Assembly (NCBI RefSeq): GCF_000143415.4
Contig: NW_003314355.1
Coordinates: forward strand, 200,302 to 264,301
DNA length: 64,000 bases
Direction: 5' to 3'
Origin: Selaginella moellendorffii
Lineage: Eukaryota; Streptophyta; Lycopodiopsida; Selaginellales; Selaginellaceae
A program made the position numbers and the translations under genes. The notes beneath the pieces were generated by a model that had not been told where the DNA came from, did not search any database, and was given only the letters and a program-made list of their open reading frames with translations. Of the stretch, positions 45,401 through 56,700 are shown piece after piece (the first letter of the stretch is position 1; each line of letters starts with the position of its first letter).

Positions 45401-48400
45401 GTTGGGCGCAGTTTTGAAGCAAGACAACCATCCAGTAGCGTTCTTCTCGAAGAAGCTGGACAAGGCTCAACGGAAGTGGCCTGCCCACGAGAAGGAATTG
45501 TTTGCGGTGGTCAAGGCGCTCAAGGAGTGGCGACACTACCTTGGGAGACACTTCAAGGTTTACACGGACAATGTAGCAACGAAACACTTCTTGTCACAGC
45601 CCGACCTAAGGGGAAAACAAGGTCGGTGGGCCAATGCTTTGGCCGAGTTTGATTGCGAGATCCTGTACAAGCCTGGGAAGAGCAACATCGTGGCAGATGC
45701 GCTAAGTCGAAAAGCGAGCTTGAAGTTGGCGATATCTAGCGCGACAGCAACCTTTTGGGACGATGTGCGGACCGCATACGAGAGTGATGGTCTAGCACAA
45801 GAAGTGTTGCTGAGGAATCTGGAGGCGCGGGAAGCTCACCAGAGAGGTGAGCTGCCAACGGAAGAGAAAACGGGCTATGCGGAACGCAACGGACTCATAT
45901 ATTACAAGCAAACGAGGGTGTATGTTCCAGAAGGGGAACTAAGGAAAGTAGCCTTGGAAGAGTGTCATGACGGACCTCTTGCGGGACACGGCGGAGTGCC
46001 CAAGACGATGGGCTTACTCAAAAGGAAGTATCACTGGCCGGATATGGCTAAGGACGTCCAAGACTACGTAAAGACATGTCCAACATGTCAGCAGGTCAAA
46101 GCCGTGACGAAGGCTAGTGGGGGCTTGTTGCAAAGCATCCCCATTCCAGATCGTCCGTGGAAATGTCTCACGATGGACTTCATCACGGGACTACCCCCAA
46201 GCGAGGGGTTCGATGCGATATTCGTGGTGGTGGACCGATTTTCAAAGATGGCACATTTCATACCCACCACAACGGATGTGGATGCGGAAGGTGTGGCGAA
46301 GCTGTTCTTCGAACAAGTGGTTCGAGTGCGGGGAAGGCCGGAAGAGATTATCTCAGATCGAGATAAGATCTTCACCAGTAGGTTCTGGAGGACACTCCTA
46401 GAACAGTATCGCACCAAGTTGAAATTCAGCACGGCCTATCACCCACAGACAGGTAATGGGTATTGAGTCAAGATTGAGGGCACTAACACTTCTTGACAGA
46501 CGGACAAACGGAAAGGGTGAATAGGCAGCTGGAGGATTATTTGCGATGCTATGTCTCGGGAGACCAGACCGACTGGGTAAGTCATCTGGGACTTGCGGAA
46601 ATGTGTTATAACAACTCACCACATTCGAGCATCGGGGTGAGTCCATGGGAAGTCATCAATGGGCGAGCTATTGAAGGTCCTGTGGAACTCGGCGTGGCCG
46701 AGTATCATGGAGAGTTACCCGCAGTGGAGGCATTCACGGCGGAAAGACTCAACATTTGGAATCTAGTGAGGGATTCCTTGGAACGAGCTCAACAAAGGCA
46801 AACCAAGTACGCGAACCTAAAGCGCCGGGATGTAGAGTTCCAAGCTGGGGAGAAGGTGTGGCTGAACACCAAGAACCTTAGGCTACCAAGTGGGATCAGC
46901 CGAAAGTTGACCCAAAGGTAAAAATGCATGTATTCCTGTAAATGAATTGATCTTGAGTTCCTTAAGCAGGTTCGCGGGGCCTTACGAGATTGAGGCACGA
47001 ATCGGTAAAGTGGCTTACCGACTCCGACTTCCTCGAGAGATGGGGAAGATGCACCCAGTGTTCCATGTGAACTTACTCAAGCCGTACTTTGAGGATCCGC
47101 TTCGCAAGGACCAAGTAAGACCTTTACCTGAGGTTATCCAAGGGGAAGAGGAATACGAAGTCGAGGCCATCCTCAATGCACGCAAGAGCAAGCGACAAGG
47201 ACGCGAGGGGAGAGAGTTCCATGTGAAGTGGAAAGGATTTCCACACTGCGAAGCAACATGGGAACCGGAGGAGAACCTAGCGAACGCGCGAGATCTAGTG
47301 GAGGAATTTCTGCAAGGCAGAACTCTATGTACTTATGCAAAGTTCAATTAAAAATATATCAATTTGCAAAGTTGAGCAAGTGGCATATGTTGGGACCCGA
47401 AGGCGCGCCGAAGGTGAGCTAATTAGCATGGGTTAGCTAGGTCGACCAGGCATAGGGAGCTACGCCCGACTCCCTGCGGGGATGTCGAAACCGTAGACGT
47501 ATTCTACGGAGGTTGGGTTCGAGTCCCAACCCCCTAGTAAAGCAAGGCTGGGTTCAAGTCCCGACCCTATACTAGGACGTGGTGAGGGGAGGAGTATAGG
47601 GACACCTATATTCCGTTGTCATGGGCTCTTGGCCGGGGAGGCTAACTTAGGCACACCGCTAAGTGGGGGGATGCCCCCGGAGACATGGTCAACAAGTCGT
47701 AGGATAAAATGAGACGTTCGATGTGGGCATCGAACTTCTTCTATGGGTGGTGGAGTTGTAAGGAACCAACTCGCCGAGGTGTCGTAGGCTAAAGGAACCC
47801 CGAAAGCATGACCAAAATGACAAAGAGTTCATCGGATGGGACCAAGTCGAAGATCGAGTCCAAGACCGACTCTAGGACCGAGTTCGAGATAGAGTCCGGA
47901 ATCGAGTCCGAGACCGACTCGGGGACCGAGTTCGAGTCCGAGTTCGAGACCGAGTTCGAGACGGAGTCCGAGATCCGAAATCGGGTCCGAGACGGAGTCC
48001 GAGGTCGAGTCCGAGGTCGGGTCCGAGATCGGGTCCGAGATCGAGTCCGTGATCGAGTCCGAACCCGAATCCGAAGTCGGATCCGAAATCGGGTCCGAGA
48101 TCGAGCCAGAGACTAAGTCCAAATACTAATACGGGTCAAGGGGTGAAAGCCCAAAGCGTGCGTCTCCCAGGGGGGGGGGGCTGCAGGGGGTTCCAAAAGT
48201 ATAGTAGGGATAGTGAGGTCCAGGAACCAGTTTTGAAGGGACTCTCCAGTTGGGCTTCCAAACCGACTTGAGGTTGGGACTGGGACTAAGGGGCCTTGGG
48301 TGGGAGTGAGCATGGACTTGGCTGGTGCCGGAGGGGCCATCCAAGGAAGTGCTCAAGAGCAGCTCCCACTCCCGAAAGGGAAACCGATTGCAGTGCTCCC

Positions 48401-51400
48401 GGCTCATGTGGAGTGGTGCCCCACTTGAGTACCATGCGGCTCATTGGTCCTCGCCCTTCCTAGGGGCTTGGGCCTTCCTTCGGGACGGAAGTGGGGGGCG
48501 AGAGGTACCCATACCGGGCCGTTAGGCCACGGTGTTTCGCCCCGGCGTCCCGAAGCAAGTGTTGCACTCAAGACTTGGGATTTAGAGGGTCCCATGATCA
48601 AGTCTTGTGGTACCAAGGGATGTTAGGAACCTGGAAGCTTGGTGTGCTTGGCTGCTTGTGCTTGCGGGGAGTGTAGCCGAACCTTAAGTCCAGTCTAACC
48701 CGGGGAGGGGGATTGGGAGTGATTTGGGAATCCGTGGAAGGATGGCTAACACTCCGTTGCTCGTGCAGTGAGTAGCTGAAACCAAGTAGGAGTTGGTACC
48801 ATAGGCGAGAACCTTGGCAAGGGAACTTAGCAAAAGCCAAGGCAGTGTTGGACGGATAGACGAGGTAAGCTGGCAAATTGGAAAGGAAAAATTTGTGGCT
48901 TACAATCGACTGGCTGATGCTCCCAGTCCAAGTGTGGGTGGCACTACCTACTTGGATACCTGGTGTGGCTCAACGGAACCCGCTCTAAGCCCATGGCTAG
49001 AGCACCCAAGGGCAGACGGCGAGGAGAGTACCCAAGTGGCTCGCGTAAGGCCACGGTGTTCCGAAATGTTGTCCCAAAGGCCCAGACTGTGGAAAGGAAG
49101 AGGAGCAGTCCTCTGGGGTAGTGACCAAGGACACAGTCGTGTGGTGAGGAAGTCCCAGAGGACCGTGGGACTTAGTGGTCGGGCCTATGGGTCTCAATCC
49201 AGTGGCAGTGTTGGCAAACACGGCCAGGGGCAGGAAGGGACTTAGTGGGGACTGACAGAGGGATATTGGGGAAGGCTATTCCCCTTGTCGGTGGGCATCC
49301 TAAGGATGCTAAGGAGTGGATCTGAGATGACCACTCACGGATGGTTTGCCTAGTCTTGGAGAGCCAAGACGGTGATGCAAGTGGTATTGGACTACCAGTG
49401 TGGCAAAGGTGATTGGGCATGGCCTTAGCGTAATGGGCTGCTATATCAGTGGTACCTTCAAGTGTCGGTCATGGGATCGGACACGTGGACCACTTGGACC
49501 AAGTGCAAATGTTGAGTGGCATGGATGCCATTCTCGGGGCTAGCAAGTCCCAAGTCCTGGATTGGACTTATGGAGGTTGTGAATAAGACTCCTCCAAGTG
49601 GTCAGAGGTGTGGTTAAGTGACTAAAGTAGAATGGAAAATTTAGTCACTTACAGATGAGTACGGCAGGAGGAGCTGATGGTGTGGAGACACCAAATGTGC
49701 CAAGGTGTGATACCTTGAGGCTATGTTGGTGGGTTCATGAGAACCCCTTGCCAAAGGAATCCCAATGGAAATGGGAATGGCATAGCCTAAGCTGCAGAGC
49801 ATGCAGTTGGAGTGTGGTGACCCAGATAATGGAGGTGTGAAAGCACCAAACAATGAGTTGTAGGACTTGACAACTATGAGGCAACTAAGCAAGAGGTGCA
49901 AAATAATTGGTTGAACGGGTAGAAGGTAGCTACCCAAGACTTCTTAATAGCATAGGGAAGTCAGATACACCCTTACGGGGGATAAGTTGCTTGTGTTGCG
50001 ATATAGAAAGACAATGTCATAAAAGGAAATACTCATTGTCAAGAAAGCCATCATTGGGACACCCGAACACTCTAGAACACCAGAAGGTGGTGTTTGATGT
50101 CGCGAGGGCAATGGATAAAGCCCAAGGGACTAAGTCCCTAGCGAATGATGTATAGAAGGTGCTATCCAAATGTCCAAGGTTGCGAAGACAGGAGAGGACT
50201 GTCTACCCGAGTTGGACAAAGCCAAAAATGGAATTTTGGCAAGGCTAGTGATGGGCATGTAAAGGCCCATAAGCAACAATGTAATCCCAGTGTGTGGGAT
50301 TATAAGGTGAGCATACCCGGATTGAGGAACCACTCCTTAGGCTATTGGGTAGGTTCATCCCTAAGAATACTTGCTAAGGCATGATAGAAAGTGCAAAGCT
50401 ATCCTCCTGGTCTGGAGGAGAATAACCAAAGGAAACATATGGGGCCAAAAGGCAAGTAGTATTGGGATGGAATTGAACCATAGAAATCGAAGGGCATAAC
50501 CAAGGTTGGTTATGCCAGCTGGGAGTGGAGAATCAAGTGGGGGCTCGAGGGTGTTGCCGCTAGCAACCGTGATGCCATGGAGAGTCTAAAATATGGAAAT
50601 GTTAGACTATGTGGCAATTGGAAAGCTTGCAAAAAGGGAGGCCTTAGCAAGCTAAGTGATAGAGTTCCTTCAAGGTTCCCAAAGACGATTCTAGGCAGCT
50701 TAGTACCTAGAAAGGCCAAGTGTAAATGGTTCATAGAACGCGCGAAATCAAAGTGGCGCAGCAGAAGCGTGGTCTTGAAGGTTAGGGAAGTAGTTCCCGA
50801 GTGTTCAAAGAGAGGGCTTTGAACGAAAGTTGATGGTTAGGGACTTCCATGCTTATGCATGAACCATGTTACGGTGGCCGGATGACTTGCTAAGTGAGAT
50901 TGGCAAGTTGGGGGGAACAAATACCCTAGTTGAAGGTGCTAACTTCAAAAAGGGTGGCCCATGGGGCCAAGCATGGAGGAGCCCATGCATGATCACAGAT
51001 ATGTCAAGTGAGAGGACTTGGCAGTGTGGGGGAACTAGGTTCCTAAGCTGTGATCTGTAGCGCGCTTTAAAAATAAGTTGGTGCACCGGCGTGGGGAGTC
51101 ACGCCAGGCATCCTGGGTGATGCCGTCCGTAGATGCATATACGGAGGTTGGGTTCGAGTCCCGACCCTCTAGTGCTTGGGTTCGATGAAACGTGTATGTA
51201 CATTCCCCAATGTCCCGTAGGGACTAATACAAAAATTGGGCATGCTGCCCAAAGCTCATGCTACCTAGTGGTGATCTCCCTCATCTAAAGTGAGACTAGG
51301 CCTGCAGTAGAAGCGGCTGCGGTTGTCTCCGTCGTATCTCGTCCAGATCCACGTCCCCCCTTCGTGCTGACCGCAAGATCGACTCCGGGGGGCGAACCTC

Positions 51401-53734
51401 CTTGTGATCTCCTCTACCAAAACATGGCAGCCATGCTTTTTGCCACTCCTCGAGCCTCTCGAGCTTCCCCCTGTCCCGGAGGATAGCATGGTGAAGCCGT
51501 ATTGCCGCCAGTGTAAGTCTCTCTAGTGCTTGGGTTCGAGTCCCAAATCACTAGTGCGTGGTGATGGTTTGGAATATGAGGACACTCATATTTCGGTGGT
51601 CATGGACTCTCAGTGGGGAGACTGGTTTGGGCACACCGCCAAGCGAGGGATGCCTCGGAGTCGTGATGCACGGTTAGATTGCTTAGTGTGAAAGCTCAGC
51701 ATATCTAACTTGAACGCTTTGGTGCAAGTGGCACCAAAGACGTGGTGAGTGAGATGGGGACACCTAATCTCAGTTGCTATAGACCCTTGGCCGGAAGGGC
51801 TGGCTTGGGCGCACCGCCAAGTGTGGGGGATGCCCCCGGGGTCGTAGTTAACAAGTTAAAGGTCTGGGAGACCTAGTACCTATTGGCAAACCTGTTAAGG
51901 TGCCGAGGTGAGATCACTAGGTGATTTTGTGGCTAAATAAGGACAAGGTCCTTGTTTGGGTTAAGGAATAAAGTTCCTAGTTCAAAGTGTTGATTTGAAC
52001 TATTGATGATGGTGTGGCTTGGTCAAGGTGACCAAGTGGTAAAAGCACCATAGGGAAATGAGCTATGTCATTGCGATGGCATAGTGTGTCCAAGGAAAGT
52101 AGTCTCTAAAGAGACCCATGAGAGGGTCACAAAGTTGGGCCAAGGATAGAGCCCACAACAGAAGATGCTAAAAGAGACTTACTAGGGGCGAACACCCTAG
52201 TCTTGGCAAAGCAGAGCCTTTGCTATGGAATCAAAAGAATACCTCAAGGAGGGAGGTAGAGATTCGATGTTGCTTGGTGCAACAATCAACGGATAGGAGC
52301 AAAAGATGAGTGGCCAAGATAGGGCCGTGGAATCCCTTGGAAGGAATCCAAGTGACAAAGTTAGGCGAGGAACACTAATGTGTTGGACGCTAACAAATTG
52401 CGGGAAAGGAAGTGTGTTTCCAAGGATGAATTCCGAATTGCTCCGATTTGGCGAAAGTGGAAGCTCCAAGGGAGGGAGCGGTAAGGTAGCCAAATGATAG
52501 AGCGATGGACAACCCTAGCACAAAGTGTGATAAATGGAACTTAGTGCCCAAGGTGGCACGAAATAGAAGAGAGGATGATGGTGCCCTCAAGTAATGAACT
52601 TCCTAAGATAGGGAAGTGGAGTTGCACATTCTGTGCAACACAAAGTGTTGGAGACACCTAGGAAATTGACTTCCAAAAGTCAAAAGAGTAAAAGTTCCAA
52701 GGTGCAAACATTCAATAGATGGAAATTGAGACTACTCGAGGAGTAGTGGGATTGACTTAGAGAAGGGTCTCTAAGAGGTTTAGCGAGAACTAAACCAATA
52801 AAAGGAGAGAACCACTACATGTGGTCCAATCAGTCTCTAAGTTGGAGAGACTACCATCCTTAGAGGATAGGCAAGGCATGGTGAGCCTTTGGTGTCAAAC
52901 TATTGAGGCATATGCAAAAGGCATGGTGAGCCTTCAATGTCAAACCCTTGACAAATATTGGCTAGGTGCCAAGGATGGAAATGGTAACATATGCGAGTGT
53001 TACTTTACAAAATGGTTTACCGTTCGATAAGGACATCGAACTTCGTCTATGGGTGGTGGAGTTGTGAGACACAAAATCCCTAGGCCCCAAAGTGGAGCCG
53101 GAAAGGGTGCCACGTGGTAGTGGCTGAAGCGAGAGCCAAACGAGCGTAACACGTTTGGACCAAAAGCTCCGACTTGAAAAGTCAAGAGTGGGAGTGGAAC
53201 TCCCAACAAAGTGCTCGAGGAACGAGCACGAAGCGAGCAAAAAGCGAGGCTCCAAAAAAAGGCCCAAAAGGACCAACACATGACACGTGGAAGTGTCCGA
53301 GATGGACTCGAGTTGGAGTCCGAAGTGGAGTCCGAGATGGACCCGAGTTGGAGTCCGAAGTGGAGTCCGAGATGGACCCGAGATGGAGTCCGAGATGGAG
53401 TCCGAAATGGAGTCCGAGGTGGACCCGAGATGGACCCGAAATGGAGTCCGAGATGGACCCGAGATGGAGTCCGAGATGGAGTCCGAGATGGAGTCCGAGG
53501 TGGACCTGAGATGGACCCGAAATGGAGTCCGAGATGGAGTCCGAGATGGAGTCCGAGGTGGACCCGAGATGGACCCGAAATGGAGTCCGAGATGGAGTCC
53601 GAGATGGACCCGAGATGGAGTCCGAGATGGACCCGAGATGGAGTCCGAGATGGACCCGAGATGGAGTCCGAGATGGAGTCCGAGATGGAGTCCGAAGTCG
53701 AGACCAAGACCGGGACCGAGACCAAGACCGAGAA

Positions 53735-53781
<47 letters not shown>

Positions 53782-56700
53782 TCGGGACCGAGAACGAGAC
53801 CAAGGCCAAGGCCGAGACCGAGACCGAGCCCGAGCCCGAGTCCGAGTCCGAATCCGAGTCCGAGTCCGAGTCCGAGTCCGAGTTCGAGTTCGATGCAACG
53901 TGTATGTACATTTCTCCAAGTCCCTTAGGGACTGATACAAAAAACAAGAATCCCTTAGCGCTGTTCACTCACCTACGCTGTCCTGCAATTCTCCACCTAA
54001 TAGTGATCACTGCCCTCCAATCGTGGCTGCTGTGGTCGTCGCCTCCGCAGTGCATCTAGTGCTAGATCGCCACGTCGAGCCTCCTTTGTTACCGTGTCCA
54101 AAGGTCTCCATTTCCACTTGACCTCCCCCTCGTGTTCAGTTCCGTAGCACGGAATCCATAGTCGTCGCCAAGCTGTGAGTGCCTCCCTGTTTTTCCCATG
54201 CTCCTGGAGCAGCGTATCCCTCAAGCGGATAGCAGCCAGTGTGAGCCTCCACCAATTCGCCATGATCACTGAAATCCGAGCGCACTGCCCTTCGAATTGG
54301 TTGCGGTTACGAGCCTCCCAGAGTGCCTGTACCCCGGAAGCCCGCCATACCTCCCATCTCGCCCGAGTTCGAGTTCGAGTCTGAGAGGGTGAAAGCCCAA
54401 AGCGTTCGTCTCCCAGACCCTGGGGGGTTTGGTGAGCTCCAAAAGTATAGTAGGGGGAGGACTGCAGTGGAGCCAGTTTGGCCTGGAAAGGCCAGTTTGG
54501 CCCAGGAAGGCTGGACCCAGTGTTGGGTGATGAGCTGCCCACTGGGAAGTCCAAGACTAGAGTGAACACAGACCGACAAGCGGGGTAGCTTGGTGAAGTG
54601 TTCAAGAGCCGGCTCTAGTTCCCCCGGGAGATCGACTGGCCGATGCTCCCAGTCCAAGTGTGGGTGGCACTACCTACTTGGATACCTGGTGTGGCTCAAC
54701 GGAACCCGCTCTAAGCCCATGGCTAGAGCACCCAAGGGCAGAAGGCGAGGAGAGTACCCAGGTGGCTCGCGTAAGGCCACGGTGTTCTGAAATGTTGTCC
54801 CAAAGGCCCAGACTGTGGAAAGGAAGAGGAGCAGTCCTCTGGGGTAGTGACCAAGGACACAGTCGTGTGGTGAGGAAGTCCCAGAGGACCGTGGGACTTA
54901 GTGGTCGGGCCTGTGGGTCTCGATCCAGTGGCAGTGTTGGCAAACACGGCCAGGGGCAGAAAGGGACTTAGTGGGGACTGACAGAGGGATATTGGGGAAG
55001 GCTATTCCCCTTGTCGGTGGGCATCCTAAGGATGCTAAGGAGTGGATCTGAGATGACCACTCACGGATGGTTTGCCTAGTCTTGGGGAGCCAAGACGGTG
55101 ATGCAAGTGGTATTGGACTACCAGTGTGGCAAAGGTGATTGGGCATGGCCTTAGCGTAACGGGCTGCTATGTCAGTGGTACCTTCGAGTGTCGGTCATGG
55201 GATCGGACACGTGGAGCACTTGGACCAAGTGCAAATGTTGAGTGGCATGGATGCCATTCTCGGGGCTAGCAAGTCCCAAGTCCTGGATTGGACTTATGGA
55301 GGTTGTGAATGAGACTCCTCCAAGTGGTCAGAGGTGTGGTTAAGTGACTAAAGTAGAATGGAAAATTTAGTCACTTACAGATGAGTACGGCAGGAGGAAG
55401 AGCCAGAGGTGTGCAGCTGCCGGAGGTATTGGATCCAGAAGAGGCGCTGACAGGAGAAGCTCCGGTAGTCAATGTGGAGAACAAAGGAAAAGAGGACTCG
55501 AGCGAGGAAGAGGGAGCACCCCTCACGAGAGCTCCTAGAAGAAACACCACCAACGAGTCACCGGGGACGGGGGAGGAAAATACACTGGGAAGGACGGAAA
55601 AAGAAGCCAGCGGGAAGGAAGCAGGGGTAGGGTCCCCGTCCGGGATCAAGCGAAGGGTCAAGACGTGCTGCCCGCTGGACAAGGGCCCCCCGTGTTTCAA
55701 GGCAATCCGGGAAGCCAATGCGCGTAAAGAGCAAGAAGCCAAACGTCTGGCAGAAGAGGAAGCAAAGCGGATACTGGAAGAAGAAGCTGAAAGGGAAAAG
55801 GCTACCAAAGAAAGGCAGGAACAGGAAGCCCGACAGGAAAGACCGATTGAAATGGAACAAATGGCACGAACATATGAAGAACCGGTCGGACAGGAATTCA
55901 ATGGCAAAATGAGGGATGACAAGGGCAAGGGGAAGTGGGAAGAAGCGAGACAATGGGAAGCATCGTCATCAAGAGGGAACCGGGAAGAGCTCGCGCCAGA
56001 AGTGGTGATATCCCCAGACGGGAAGCAAGAGCCGGGAACAGGGTACCCGAAAGTACTACCGCAGTACTCGAAAATGTCTGTCTGCCCGGATGCTCCCATA
56101 GTCCCGTTCGGGCCACCACCCATGAAGATCGAGGAGATAATGCCACCAAGGAAGCCCACGAGAATGCCACATGGGCCAGCAAGTGATGTGCTAGAGGTAG
56201 ACCCGGAAGAATTCATGGAGGAGTTAAACAAGCTGCAAGCCAGACGAGCGGAAGAAACCGTGCACGTGATAGTGGAGGGAGCAGTCCCGGCAGGTTTTGT
56301 AGTGTCAGATTGGGTGTGCGCAGCGCTGGCGTACCACGACATGTTGGTCACGGTTTTAGCAGAAGATGTGAAGGACCTGGGGGAAAAGTGCTATAATGTA
56401 GTCATCAAGGATGAGAGAGCTCGGCACAAGCTACTGCGAGTGGATGCGTATGCACAGTTGGACTTTCAGCTCTTCTTCAGAGCATACCACAACAACTTCA
56501 CGCCCCAGAAAAAAAGGATGCTACTCCCGCCATCCGTGATCGTGAACTTTGAGCTACAGGGAATGGACGTGGCACTGGCAGAAGACAAGATTCTGGCAGC
56601 AATACTGAGGCAGTTTGCTACGTTCATAAGGATGGAAGGAACGCCAGTGGGAGACAGAGTCACGGTCAAAGTCAGGATTCCGAAAGAAGTACGCATCCCC

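Larger units (their letters stand above)
41372..48904 (+). mobile_element. Ty3/gypsy chromovirus, complete, recently inserted
   Basis: The two 1,148-bp LTRs (41372-42519, 47757-48904) differ at only two positions that I found (42007/48392 and 42495/48880). Target duplications ATCGA lie at 41367-41371 and 48905-48909. Termini are TGTAAG/CTTACA. Primer-binding site, gag-pol with chromodomain, and polypurine tract are all present. Confidence 0.95.
40219..49653 (+). mobile_element. LTR G (5' LTR of the element in LINE ORF1), itself split by the chromovirus
   Basis: LTR sequence is 40219-41371 plus 48910-49653. TGTGAGACAC start, CACTTACA end. Preceded by GATGA at 40214-40218 and followed by GATGA at 49654-49658. 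The hexamer array is about 40445-41125 and includes a very pure GAGTCC run of about 120 bp (40990-41105). The chromovirus landed in the conserved GGGAGATCGACTGGC segment. Confidence 0.9.
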
